Origin: JAWBMQ01 sp038828875
GTDB lineage: Archaea > Nanobdellota > Nanobdellia > Woesearchaeales > JAWBMQ01
NCBI GenBank assembly: GCA_038828875.1
Contig: JAWBMQ010000003.1
Span: 65,642 to 129,641, forward strand
Direction: 5' to 3'
Length of the DNA stretch: 64,000 nucleotides
The notes below the pieces were generated by a model, which saw only the letters and a list, made by a program, of their open reading frames with translations, did no database searches and was not told where the DNA came from. Within the stretch, counting starts at the first letter, position 1, and every line of letters starts with the position of its first letter. Shown here piece by piece: positions 40,740-50,040 of this stretch. The position numbers and the translations under genes are program-made.

Positions 40740-41291
40740 ATGGCTACTGAAAAATCAGAATGGAGTAAAGAATTTAGCTATAAAGGTGATTTTTTATTAG
40801 ATCAATTTATAGAATTGGTTTCTAGATGGTTAAAATCTAAAGGTTTTGTTAAATCTAATGAAGATTTAGATGAAAGTTATTATATGTATGAAGAATTACC
40901 TGATGGGTCTGTTAATCTTTCTTTTATTTGGAAAGTTGAAAATAAATCAGGTGATTTTGTCAAAAGAATTGAAATAAGATATACTATTGTAGCATTGAAA
41001 AAAGCAGAAATAATTTATAACAACCAAAAAATAAATGTAGATGTAGGTGAAATAGGTGTTGCTTTGAAAGGAAATATAGAGTTTGATCCTGATGAAAAAT
41101 TAATAAATACTTGGTGGAAGAAAAAATTTTATGATATCTTTTGGAAGCCTAAATATGGTGCCTATTTTAAATCAAACAAAGATGACTTTTTTAAAGATTT
41201 GGATAAACTTTATACTATGATGCTAGCATTCTTTGAAATTGAAGGTAGTGTTGGTGATCTTAAAATAAGAGTTAAAGGTTATAAAGAATAA
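40740..41291 (+). CDS. Hypothetical protein, paralogue of 55513-56028
   Basis: The protein has 183 residues and no signal or membrane segment. It begins with a FSYKGDFLLDQFIELVSRWLKSKGFVKS region, then alternating beta strands (VNLSFIWKVENKSGDFVKRIEIRYTIVALKKAEIIYN), ending in helices. The order YKG..-L-..L....F...G, a charged beta sheet, then a V(D/N)(V/I)GEI/DVNI-x-M segment also fits the protein at 55513-56028, so the two are paralogues. I do not recognise the family, and the role is unknown. It follows tRNA-Ser by 64 bases, with a TATA-like TTTTTAAATAAC at about 40699. Confidence 0.55.
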   Translation: MATEKSEWSKEFSYKGDFLLDQFIELVSRWLKSKGFVKSNEDLDESYYMYEELPDGSVNLSFIWKVENKSGDFVKRIEIRYTIVALKKAEIIYNNQKINVDVGEIGVALKGNIEFDPDEKLINTWWKKKFYDIFWKPKYGAYFKSNKDDFFKDLDKLYTMMLAFFEIEGSVGDLKIRVKGYKE

Positions 41292-41337
41292 AATGATAAT
41301 TTTTAAAAATTTAAAAATAAAACTTTTCTTTAATTTT

Positions 41338-42087
41338 TTATTCTCTTCTTTTCCCTAACAATTTTAGCAAATTGATAAATAAGTTAATGAAATCTAAGTA
41401 TAAAATTAATGCTCCTACAACAGCTATTTTCTTTTCTAATTCTTCTCTATCTTTATCGTTTTTTATATGATATATTTGTTCTATTTTTATTTTCCACTCC
41501 TTTATTTTTTGAGTATCATATGCGATTAAACCAGTAAATATAATTACAGCAATGATTGTTATTATTAAATATAACATTGGATTTCTTAAAAATATGTTAA
41601 TAATTGATGCAATTATTATTACAATTAAACCAACCATTAATATAGTACCTAAGCTAGTTAAATCCTTATCAGTATATCTACCAAATAAAGACATTAATAA
41701 GAAAATTAAAGAAGTAACAATGAATACAAAGAAGATAGAACCTAATTCATAAACTATGAATATAACTGAAAAAGTTAAACCTGTCAATGCACTATATATA
41801 AAAAACATTATTTTAGCAACATCAGCAGAAATATGATTGATCAATAATCCTATAACAAAAACCATAAGCAATTGTAAAACTATTAATATTATTAATATTA
41901 CAACATTTCCAAAGATTAAACTTAACATAGTTTTAGAGGTAGAAACAAAGTAACTAACTCCTGCTGAAATCAATAAGCCTAAAAACATCCAAAAGTACAC
42001 TAATTGAAAAAACTTGTTTAAATCTTCATTTGAACTTACCTTTTCGTAATGATGATAATATCTTTCAGTATGTTTTGATCGTTCCAT
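41338..42087 (-). CDS. Bax inhibitor-1 family membrane protein
   Basis: The protein has 249 residues. A charged N-terminus is followed by seven hydrophobic helices. The family features are ALTGLTFSVIFIVYELGSIF in the middle helices, FTGLIAYDTQKIKE near the C-terminus (the D-T-Q motif) and ALILYLDFINLFINLLKLLG at the end, all typical of the YccA/TMBIM group. Bacterial and plant members act as pH-sensitive calcium leak channels. The archaeal role is unknown. ATG 42087 has no clear ribosome site. It stands alone between two minus/plus boundaries. Confidence 0.88.
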   Translation of the reverse strand: MERSKHTERYYHHYEKVSSNEDLNKFFQLVYFWMFLGLLISAGVSYFVSTSKTMLSLIFGNVVILIILIVLQLLMVFVIGLLINHISADVAKIMFFIYSALTGLTFSVIFIVYELGSIFFVFIVTSLIFLLMSLFGRYTDKDLTSLGTILMVGLIVIIIASIINIFLRNPMLYLIITIIAVIIFTGLIAYDTQKIKEWKIKIEQIYHIKNDKDREELEKKIAVVGALILYLDFINLFINLLKLLGKRRE

Positions 42088-42128
42088 GTTAAGAAAAGTA
42101 AAAAAAGAAATTTAAAAATTTTGTTATT

Positions 42129-44546
42129 TTAGAAGTTTACACTTTTTTCTAGTTCTTGTTCTTTTTTATAAATTAATAATCTAGTCTTTATCGCAGTATC
42201 AGGATTCAATGAAATACTGTCAATTCCTTCAGATACTAAAAATTCTGCAAATTCAGGATAATCAGATGGTGCTTGACCACAGATTCCTACTTTTCTTCCT
42301 TTTGATTTAGCTATTCTTATCAATCTAGATATCATTCTCTTTACTGCATCGTTCCTTTCGTCATAAACATGACTAACTAGTTCACTATCTCTATCAACTC
42401 CTAAAGTAAGTTGTGTTAAATCGTTGCTACCTATAGAAAAACCATCAAATATTTCAGCGAATTCTTCTGCAAGAATTATGTTAGAAGGAATTTCTGCCAT
42501 AACATAAACTTCTAAACCATTATCATGTCTTCTTAAACCATATTTTTCCATAACTGAAAGAACTTTTTTACCTTCTTCAATTGTTCTACAGAAAGGAATC
42601 ATTACTTTTACATTTTTTAATCCCATTTCATCTCTAACCTTTTTGATGGCTAGACATTCTAAACCAAATGCTTCTTCAAATTTAGGATCATAGTAACGAC
42701 TTGCACCACGCCAACCTATCATAGGATTATCTTCTAAAGGTTCAAAGAATTTTCCACCTATTAAGTTTGCATATTCGTTTGTTTTGAAATCAGAAAATCT
42801 TACTATAACATCGTTAGGATAAAAAGCTGCTGCAATTCTAGCAATACCTTCTGCAAGTTTATCAATGTAAAATTGTTTTTTATCTGTATATGGTTTAGTC
42901 AATTCTTCAATTTCTTTTTTCAAATCATCAGGTAATTTTTCAAAATGAATTAATGCTAAAGGATGTATTTTAATGTATGAATTTATTATGAATTCCTCTC
43001 GTGCTAATCCTACTCCATCATTTGGTATAAAAGATAAATCAAAAGCTGATTCAGGGTTACCAACATTTACCATGATTTTTGTTTTTGTTTTAGGTAACGA
43101 TTTAAGATCAATTTTTTCTACTTCATAATTTAACAATCCTTCATAAACAAAACCTTCATCACCTTCAGCACAACTTACTGTAATTTCTTGTCCATCTTTT
43201 ATTGTTTCAGTAGCGTTTAAAGTTCCAACTACACAAGGAATTCCTAATTCTCTTGAAACTATTGCTGCATGACAAGTTCTTCCTCCTCTATTAGTTACTA
43301 TTGCTGATGCTATTTTCATTATAGGTTCCCAATCAGGATCAGTCATTTCAGTTACTAAAACTTCTCCAGGTTTGAACTCTTTGATGTTATGTACATCTTT
43401 GATAATATGTGCTTTTCCTTTTCCTATTTTTTCTCCTACGCTTGTACCTTTAGCTAATACTTTTGATTTTTCTTTAAGAACATATTTTTCTATAGTAGTA
43501 AAATCTTTTATTGATTGAACAGTTTCAGGTCTTGCTTGAACTATGAACAATTGCCCTGAAATTCCATCTTTAGCCCATTCAATATCCATTCCAGTGTATT
43601 TATTTCTTTTTGCTGAATAATGATCTTCAATAATTTGTCCCCATCTTGCTAAGGTTAAGATTTCGTCATCATTCAAAACATACCTCTTTTGGTCTTCAAT
43701 TGGTACTTTAACACCCTTTGTAGTTTTTACACCACCTAAGTTGTAGATTAATTTCATTTCTTTTGTTCCTAATTTTTTACTGATGATTGCTTTATAACCT
43801 TCTCTTAAAGTTGGTTTAAAAACAATGTATTCATCAGGATTTACCATACCTTGAACAATGTACTCTCCTAATCCATAAATTGCAGTAATAACAATAGCAT
43901 TCTTAAATCCTGATTCAGTATCTAATGTAAACATAACACCACTAGCTGCAAGATCACTTCTTACCATCTTTTGTACTCCGACAGATAAAGCAACAGAGAA
44001 ATGATCAAATCCTTTATCTTGTCTATAACTTATTGCTCTATCAGTAAATAAACTTGCAAAACATTTCTTTACAGCATCGATAAGCATTTCATTACCTTTG
44101 ATGTTTAGATATGTTTCTTGCTGACCTGCAAAGCTAGCATCAGGTAAATCTTCAGCAGTAGCACTACTTCTCACAGCAACATCAGGATTACTGCCATATT
44201 GCAAACCAAGATGATAATAAGCTTCTAGAATAGCATTTTTCAACTCTTCAGGAATTTGAGCTTCTATTATCATATGTCTTATTGCAGAACCTCTTCTTTG
44301 TAAATCCTCTATATTATGTGTATCTAACCCTTTTAGCGTTTCATATATTTTATCTTTTAATCCTGTTTTTTCAATGAAATATCTATATGCGTATGCAGTA
44401 ATTGCAAAACCATTTGGAACATTTACTCCTTTAGGTGTTAAATTTCTGTACATTTCTCCTAATGAAGCGTTTTTACCGCCTACATACTTAACATCTTCAA
44501 TACCTACTTGATCAAACCAAAGAATAAATGCATGTTCTTTGTCCAT
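42129..44546 (-). CDS. ppsA: Phosphoenolpyruvate synthase
   Basis: The product has 805 residues from ATG 44546. The frame opens three codons earlier at a GTG, but GTGAT there fits a ribosome site for the ATG. The N-terminal ATP-grasp domain starts with YVGGKNASLGEMYRNL. The phosphohistidine domain has GGRTCHAAIVSRELGIPCVVG with the catalytic His. The C-terminal PEP/pyruvate barrel has EEFIINSYIKIHP and GICGQAPSDYPEFAEFLVSEGIDSISLNPDT with the catalytic Cys. It converts pyruvate, ATP and water to PEP, AMP and phosphate, for gluconeogenesis or, in reverse, glycolysis. Confidence 0.96.
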   Translation of the reverse strand: MDKEHAFILWFDQVGIEDVKYVGGKNASLGEMYRNLTPKGVNVPNGFAITAYAYRYFIEKTGLKDKIYETLKGLDTHNIEDLQRRGSAIRHMIIEAQIPEELKNAILEAYYHLGLQYGSNPDVAVRSSATAEDLPDASFAGQQETYLNIKGNEMLIDAVKKCFASLFTDRAISYRQDKGFDHFSVALSVGVQKMVRSDLAASGVMFTLDTESGFKNAIVITAIYGLGEYIVQGMVNPDEYIVFKPTLREGYKAIISKKLGTKEMKLIYNLGGVKTTKGVKVPIEDQKRYVLNDDEILTLARWGQIIEDHYSAKRNKYTGMDIEWAKDGISGQLFIVQARPETVQSIKDFTTIEKYVLKEKSKVLAKGTSVGEKIGKGKAHIIKDVHNIKEFKPGEVLVTEMTDPDWEPIMKIASAIVTNRGGRTCHAAIVSRELGIPCVVGTLNATETIKDGQEITVSCAEGDEGFVYEGLLNYEVEKIDLKSLPKTKTKIMVNVGNPESAFDLSFIPNDGVGLAREEFIINSYIKIHPLALIHFEKLPDDLKKEIEELTKPYTDKKQFYIDKLAEGIARIAAAFYPNDVIVRFSDFKTNEYANLIGGKFFEPLEDNPMIGWRGASRYYDPKFEEAFGLECLAIKKVRDEMGLKNVKVMIPFCRTIEEGKKVLSVMEKYGLRRHDNGLEVYVMAEIPSNIILAEEFAEIFDGFSIGSNDLTQLTLGVDRDSELVSHVYDERNDAVKRMISRLIRIAKSKGRKVGICGQAPSDYPEFAEFLVSEGIDSISLNPDTAIKTRLLIYKKEQELEKSVNF

Positions 44547-44646
44547 GATTATCACATAATTGTTTTTGTTTTAGTTATTTATAAATTTTTAGAATGTTTG
44601 TATCTTAAAAATAAATCTTTATCTATGTGTTTAAATTGAAATTGTT

Positions 44647-45366
44647 TTAAATGTTTTTAAATTTTAAACATAAAAAGTACTCTACTTGTTTTGCCTTTTT
44701 TCCATAGATTGTTGATTTGCATATACCTATTACATCATACCCTATTTTTGAAGCATAACTTTCTATTTCTTTAGCGATTTGAAAACTTTTTTCCTCATTA
44801 AGTTTTTTTATTTTATTCTTTTCACTTTTTTCAATTTCAAATGGTGGTTTTATTAAAGCTAACACAATAGAATCATTATTTAAAAAATTTTTAACATGAA
44901 CTAAAATATCCTTAATGCTTTCAAAAGTAACATCTATTGTGCAAATTTCTACCTTTTCAGGCAAAGAAGTTAAGCTTAGAACATCAGTGTTTTTAAAATA
45001 TATTATTTTAGGATTTTGTCTTAGCTCTTCTCTTAACACATCTCCATTGTCAATTGCATAAACCTTTTTTGCAGAATTTTTAATAAGAAAATCGGTAAAT
45101 CCACCGAAACTACAACCAATATCACAACAAACTTTATCAAAAATTTCAATATTGAAAAATTTTACAGCATACTCTAACTTATATCCTCCTCTTGTAACGT
45201 ATTTGAATGATTCTTTTACTTCTATTTTTGAATTTTGGTCAATATCTTTGCTTGGTTTTAGAATTGGTTTGTTGTTAACTAATACTAAGCCATTTTTTAT
45301 CAATTCTTTTGCTTTTTCTCTACTTTCAACTAAACCTTTTTTTACTAGTAACTGATCAAGTCTCAT
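44647..45366 (-). CDS. TlyA-family RNA methyltransferase
   Basis: The protein has 239 residues. An S4 RNA-binding domain (1-60: MRLDQLLVKKGLVESREKAKELIKNGLVLVNN) is fused to a FtsJ-like SAM-binding domain. Motif I reads CCDIGCSFGGFTDFLIKNSAKKVYAIDNG, with YVTRGGYKLEYAV before it, as in TlyA. Family members 2'-O-methylate rRNA; some bacterial ones are called haemolysins. The gene follows tyrS by two bases and is probably co-translated. A K-D-K-E catalytic set seems present (CTIDVTFES and ALIKPPFE). Confidence 0.88.
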   Translation of the reverse strand: MRLDQLLVKKGLVESREKAKELIKNGLVLVNNKPILKPSKDIDQNSKIEVKESFKYVTRGGYKLEYAVKFFNIEIFDKVCCDIGCSFGGFTDFLIKNSAKKVYAIDNGDVLREELRQNPKIIYFKNTDVLSLTSLPEKVEICTIDVTFESIKDILVHVKNFLNNDSIVLALIKPPFEIEKSEKNKIKKLNEEKSFQIAKEIESYASKIGYDVIGICKSTIYGKKAKQVEYFLCLKFKNI

Positions 45367-45368
45367 TA

Positions 45369-46394
45369 TTACTCATCAGGATATGCTTCCTTGACTAAAT
45401 TTCCTTTAGCATAAACTTCTTCTCTTATTGGTTTAAGTAGATTGTTCAATTCTCTAGCTAAACTCATTTTAACATCTAAAGGATGAACTTTTTTAGCTAC
45501 AAAATCATTTTCAAAATCTTCATAATTAATGTATTCTAAATTTCCGCCCCATTTTTCAGGTCTTTCAATAACGAATTTTTTATTTTCTCTTTTTAAAATT
45601 TCAAAAATCACATACTTCAAGAACATCACAACTCCATTGTTTTCAATTATTCCTTCAGGACAATATGCTTTTTTCATTTTCTCTATTATTGTCTTTTCAT
45701 CATCGATCAAATCGATCTTTGAACTTTTATCACTGCTTGACATTTTTCCAGATTGATTAAACGATGGAATTAAAGGCAATAAAACATGAACTCTCATATT
45801 ATAACCAAGCTTAGGTAAATATTCATGTGCAAAAACAAAAACTTTTCTTTGATCGTTTCCACCAAGTTGTACATCTGCATCTAGATAAACTTCATCTAAA
45901 GCTTGCATCATAGCATAAATTAAACCAGAAACTTTAGGATTTTCAGTTTCTTTTACTATTTCTGAGGTTGCTTTTAAAGCATCATGTATTGTTGATAATG
46001 TAGAAAATCTGTAAACATCATAAACATAATCTTTAGAAAATTGAAAATCACTTCCTTTTACAAATTCTATGTTTTTTTCAAAACCTAAAACTTTGAACAT
46101 AGCTCTAATCACAACTTCATAATATTGATATCTTTTTTCTAACAAATTCCAAGGTGTATTATCTAAAGCTCCGTGAACATCAGCAAGTAATACTTTAACT
46201 TTAAAACCTGCTTGTAGAAAATCAGCCATTTTGTTAACCCACATAAAATAACCAATATGAGGTCTTCCAGTTACAGAAGTACCAAGATAAACTACGGGTT
46301 GTTTCTTATTTTTTATCAATTCCATTAACAATTCAGGTTCTAAAATTTCTTGAGTATTCCTTTCAATAATTTTGAATTTCTCTTCTGGTGTCAT
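45369..46394 (-). CDS. tyrS: Tyrosyl-tRNA synthetase, archaeal type
   Basis: The protein has 341 residues. The HIGH variant HIGY (46-49) lies in GTSVTGRPHIGYFMWVNKMADFLQAG. The tyrosine pocket motif YLDADVQLGGNDQRKVFVFAHEYLPKLGY and the KMSSS loop (SGKMSSSDKSSKI) place it as TyrRS rather than TrpRS. It lacks the bacterial S4 tail, as in archaea. It recognises the C1-G72 pair of archaeal tRNA-Tyr, present in the two genes of this window. ATG 46394 has AAAGGTGAATTC upstream. It is the first gene of a tyrS-tlyA operon. Confidence 0.94.
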   Translation of the reverse strand: MTPEEKFKIIERNTQEILEPELLMELIKNKKQPVVYLGTSVTGRPHIGYFMWVNKMADFLQAGFKVKVLLADVHGALDNTPWNLLEKRYQYYEVVIRAMFKVLGFEKNIEFVKGSDFQFSKDYVYDVYRFSTLSTIHDALKATSEIVKETENPKVSGLIYAMMQALDEVYLDADVQLGGNDQRKVFVFAHEYLPKLGYNMRVHVLLPLIPSFNQSGKMSSSDKSSKIDLIDDEKTIIEKMKKAYCPEGIIENNGVVMFLKYVIFEILKRENKKFVIERPEKWGGNLEYINYEDFENDFVAKKVHPLDVKMSLARELNNLLKPIREEVYAKGNLVKEAYPDE

Positions 46395-46502
46395 GAATTC
46401 ACCTTTCTTTTGTTTATGATTTAAGATTCAATTTATTTTCAATTTTTTGGATTTAATAAACAATTATATAAAATTTTTCAAAAAGAGAACAAAAAAGAAA
46501 AT

Positions 46503-47339
46503 TTACCAAATCAATCTTTTAAACCAAAGAGTTTTTCCGTAAAAATCTTTGTAATTTACAAAAATTGCATTATTTTCTACACAAAGTTCTATAAATTCGT
46601 TAGTTTTCTTTGAGTTTAAAGTTAAATAATTTACTTTAGAATCTATCAATTTCTTTTTGTTTTCTTCATCTGTGTTAATCCATAAAACAATTTCTTCTTT
46701 ATTCATTTCTAATAAATTACACATAATACATCTTTCATTTTTATCAAAAATTGGCAAGTATGTAAAAACTATTTTTTTACCAAAAAGATTTATTCCTGAA
46801 GGATCTTGAAAGAAACCATTTATATTATCTAATCCTAACAAAATTAAATTTTTTTTGATGTTCTTAAAATAAATCTCAAATACAAAGTTGTTTTTTCCAA
46901 AATATTTTTCATACTCTTTATATCCTTTAGAAAGTTCAAATTTTCCTGGAACTAATAAAAATGTAAATGTTTTTTCGCTTTCTTTTTCTAAACTTTCAAT
47001 TTTTTTAAAGAATTCATAAAATTCATTTTCTGAAAAATCACCAAGAAGTACTATGTATCTGTCATTAGAATAAGTTAAAATATTTTTCAAAAAGTCATAC
47101 TCTAGATCTTTCCAATTAGAGATTACTGAAAAGCAAATCCTATCGTTGGAATTTAGCTCAATTTTATACTTCTTGTATCCTAAATGTGAAGAATCTTTCA
47201 ACAAAATATAAAGAACAATTGCAACAAACAATAAAACAAGCAATGGTTCAATTTTGAAGAAAAAATGGTTCCATTTTGTTCTTTTCTTTAACTCTTCATG
47301 ATGCTTTTTTTTATGTTCTTTTAAATGTTCTTTTTTCAT
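46503..47339 (-). CDS. Membrane-anchored metallophosphoesterase-like protein lacking metal ligands
   Basis: The protein has 278 residues. A very basic head (KKEHLKEHKKKHHEELKKRTKW) leads to one transmembrane helix (27-46) and an external domain. That domain follows the calcineurin-like order: ICFSVISNWKDL in place of the D-x-H strand, YIVLLGDFSENEF in place of GDxx, FLLVPGKFELSKGYKEYEKYFG where GNHD is expected, ILLGLDN, and IVFTYLPIFD where a His-Pro is expected. The metal ligands are mostly gone, so it is probably a non-catalytic relative. This fold assignment is inference. A Cys pair (CIMC) follows. Confidence 0.55.
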   Translation of the reverse strand: MKKEHLKEHKKKHHEELKKRTKWNHFFFKIEPLLVLLFVAIVLYILLKDSSHLGYKKYKIELNSNDRICFSVISNWKDLEYDFLKNILTYSNDRYIVLLGDFSENEFYEFFKKIESLEKESEKTFTFLLVPGKFELSKGYKEYEKYFGKNNFVFEIYFKNIKKNLILLGLDNINGFFQDPSGINLFGKKIVFTYLPIFDKNERCIMCNLLEMNKEEIVLWINTDEENKKKLIDSKVNYLTLNSKKTNEFIELCVENNAIFVNYKDFYGKTLWFKRLIW

Positions 47340-47404
47340 AAATCTATATAATTTATTTTTTTATTTTTAAAATTTTGCAAAAATCGAAGAGAAATAAAAA
47401 ATAA

Positions 47405-48985
47405 TTAATTTTCCTCCTTTTTTACAATGTTAGACAACATTTCTGAAAATGCAGGTCTTGTGATGAATACTCCTATAGTTATACCTACTATTGTTGTAAA
47501 TGCAAAACCCTTTAACAACCCAGCACCGGCAAAAAATAATGGAACCATTGCTGCTAATGTTGTGAAATAAGATCCAAATACTATGAAGAACGCGTTCATC
47601 ATCTTTTCTTTTAAACTTAATTTTTTGTTTTTTCCAGATTTAAGTTCATCAGTAATAACAATTTGATCGTCTACACCACTACCTATTGCAATTAAAATAC
47701 CTGCAATTGACACTAAATCAAGGTTCCATTTAACGAATGATGCAAAACCTAAAGTAATCAAAATTTCAGCTAACATAGTTAAAATTATTAGCATTGAAAC
47801 TCTTACATCTTTATATCTGAAACCGATCATTGAAGAAACTACAATGACTGCTAATAAAGCTATTAATATTGCGTTTCTTAAGAAATCTTTTCCTAATTTT
47901 GAAGAAACTTCTTCTATTTGGATAATTTCCAATTTAACTGGCAATGAACCTGTCATCAATATTGTTTGTAACTTTTTCATTTGTTCTAATGCATTTTCAT
48001 AAGATTCTTTTTTAGTTCTTCCTTGTCCAGATCCAGAAACAGCAACTTGAGTAGAAGGTCTTTCCTTTAACTCTTTTCCAACGAATAAGGTTTCTACTAA
48101 CTGATCATCAATGTAAAGTTCCAAAGATTCATTTAAATATTCATTATTCACTACGGATAACTTTTTTGCCTGATTCCAGAATCTGTTAGCTGCTTCTTCA
48201 GTTAAATAAACTCCAAATCTAAATCTACAAACATAAGCATTTTCATTATTAACTTTTATAGGGCATTCTGTCGATATTACACCTGCACCTTGTTGAGGAG
48301 TTCTTGCTACAAAACTTATATCTTTATTTCCTCCATAAAACACTGTTACATTTCCTAATTTAGCTTCAAACTTACCTGTTTGAGAAATTAAATCTAGAAT
48401 ATTAGATACTGTTTTCCCAGCAATTTCTATAGAGATGTATTTATTGTTATTAGTATCGCTTACAATTCTTATTTTAAGATCACTCAAACCGTACAAATTT
48501 AATCTGTTTTCAATCATATTTTTTGCTATTTCTAAATCTTCATCGCTTGCATTTCCTTGAGGTTTGAGCAAGATTCTTGTACCTCCTGCTATATCCATAC
48601 CAAATCTTAGATTGGTTTTTGGAATGTCATCTACAATGATTCCTAATGGTTTTATTTGGTTTGTTGTGTTATCTGTTAAAATTTTTACATGATATGTTTC
48701 TTTGTTTGTTTTTATGATTAAAGTATCTTCAGGAATCAAATTTTTTGTAACTTCATAAAAATGTTGAGCGTTGTTTATTCTAATACCATTAACTTCTTTT
48801 ATTATTTCATACTTAGTAGGTTGAATTTTAGGATTAAAACTTAAACCAGCAAAATAAGCAGAAGAGTCTTTTTCTATGAAAACAATTGCAGCACCGTTTT
48901 TTTCAAAATTGTATCCAATTGCTAGTAAAGCTAAGAATATGAAAAATAATGCGATTATTGTTCTATATCCTATTTTTATTTTCAT
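47405..48985 (-). CDS. secD: Protein-export membrane protein SecD
   Basis: The protein has 526 residues. An N-terminal helix (7-24) is followed by a periplasmic-type P1 domain containing RFGMDIAGGTRILLKPQG, the SecD signature D-I-x-G-G-x-x-x-L. The C-terminal five helices include VSSMIGFRYKDVRVSMLIILTM, NLDLVSIAGILIAIGSGVDDQIVITDELK (the D-D-Q loop) and PLFFAGAGLLKGFAFTTIVGITIGVFI. SecDF uses the membrane potential to pull secreted proteins through SecYE. ATG 48985 has AAGGTGAAAAA upstream and is nine bases after secF. Confidence 0.94.
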   Translation of the reverse strand: MKIKIGYRTIIALFFIFLALLAIGYNFEKNGAAIVFIEKDSSAYFAGLSFNPKIQPTKYEIIKEVNGIRINNAQHFYEVTKNLIPEDTLIIKTNKETYHVKILTDNTTNQIKPLGIIVDDIPKTNLRFGMDIAGGTRILLKPQGNASDEDLEIAKNMIENRLNLYGLSDLKIRIVSDTNNNKYISIEIAGKTVSNILDLISQTGKFEAKLGNVTVFYGGNKDISFVARTPQQGAGVISTECPIKVNNENAYVCRFRFGVYLTEEAANRFWNQAKKLSVVNNEYLNESLELYIDDQLVETLFVGKELKERPSTQVAVSGSGQGRTKKESYENALEQMKKLQTILMTGSLPVKLEIIQIEEVSSKLGKDFLRNAILIALLAVIVVSSMIGFRYKDVRVSMLIILTMLAEILITLGFASFVKWNLDLVSIAGILIAIGSGVDDQIVITDELKSGKNKKLSLKEKMMNAFFIVFGSYFTTLAAMVPLFFAGAGLLKGFAFTTIVGITIGVFITRPAFSEMLSNIVKKEEN

Positions 48986-48994
48986 TTTTTCACC

Positions 48995-49936
48995 TTATAT
49001 TTTGAGCTTATTCTTAGATTTTAGATAATTTAATAATAATGATACGTTCTGTAACCAAGTCATAATGATGTCAGATATTAGACCTATTATTAGAATTAAC
49101 ATAATTTCTTTGATTGTGGTTGAATTTGTGAAAAGATAGCCTAAACTTACTGTTGCTAAAGTTGTTAAAGACATCAACAAACCTGTTTTTAAGGATGAAG
49201 AAAGCAATTCTTCAATGTTTCCTTTTTCTTTTATTAATCTGGTAGCTAAAAGAATATTAGTATCGATGCTATAACCAATTAACATCAATAATGCTGAAAT
49301 TCCAGCAATAGATAATTTAAAATCAATTATATTCAAAATTGCTAAAGTGATAATCAAATTTGATATGTTTGCTAAAATCATGGTAAATGAAACAAAAAAG
49401 TTCTTGAATCTTAAGAATATAACTATTGACATTATTAAATAAGCGATCAATATTGCACTTAATATTTCTTTGAAAAAGCTTTTACTTAATTCAGAACTCG
49501 TTGTTCTTATATTTACTTTTTCCAGATCAATTTTATTTTTTTCTAACAATTCTTTAATCTTTGAAGAATCTTGTTCTTGAGTTTCTAAAACATAACCTTC
49601 AAAGTTTCCAAATTGATAAATTTCAGAATATCTAACTTCTTTAAAATTTTTCTTAAAATCATCGATCAACTGTTCAAAATTTTCTATTTTATAGTATATT
49701 GTTACTTCAGTACCTCCTGTCAAGCTAATTCCTTTTTTTATTGGAGTTCCTTCAGTTATGGTTTGATAAATTAATTGAGAAATTGATAAAATTAGCAATA
49801 AGGATGTGAAGATCAAAATTTTCTTCATATGAGCGTTGTAAAAGTTTAATAAAGAAGAATCCTTTTTATAATTTTCATTAACTTTTTTAGAACTTTCTAT
49901 ACTTTTTTTACTACGCGGAATGTTTTTATTTGCCAT
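48995..49936 (-). CDS. secF: Protein-export membrane protein SecF
   Basis: The protein has 313 residues. A charged N-terminus precedes the first helix (40-56), then the external region with GISLTGGTEVTIYY, the SecF G-x-x-L-T-G-G motif. Five more helices follow, with FFVSFTMILANISNLIITLAIL and FKLSIAGISALLMLIGYSIDTNILLATRLIKE, the SecF DTNI motif. Partner of SecD. ATG 49936 appears leaderless. The order secF-secD is common in archaea, opposite to bacteria. It is divergent from the redox operon starting at 50041. Confidence 0.93.
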   Translation of the reverse strand: MANKNIPRSKKSIESSKKVNENYKKDSSLLNFYNAHMKKILIFTSLLLILSISQLIYQTITEGTPIKKGISLTGGTEVTIYYKIENFEQLIDDFKKNFKEVRYSEIYQFGNFEGYVLETQEQDSSKIKELLEKNKIDLEKVNIRTTSSELSKSFFKEILSAILIAYLIMSIVIFLRFKNFFVSFTMILANISNLIITLAILNIIDFKLSIAGISALLMLIGYSIDTNILLATRLIKEKGNIEELLSSSLKTGLLMSLTTLATVSLGYLFTNSTTIKEIMLILIIGLISDIIMTWLQNVSLLLNYLKSKNKLKI

Positions 49937-50010
49937 TTTAAATTGAAAAATTGAAAAGATTAAAAAATATTTCTATGTTTTTTAAAATTATAACTTATAA
50001 CTACACAAAA

Positions 50011-50020
50011 TTTATATATA
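50011..50020 (+). promoter_or_regulatory. TATA box for redox operon
   Basis: TTTATATATA, centred about 26 bases before ATG 50041. This supports that start over an upstream in-frame start at 49951 and implies a leaderless message. Confidence 0.55.
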
Positions 50021-50040
50021 GTTTTTATTTCTTGTATGTT

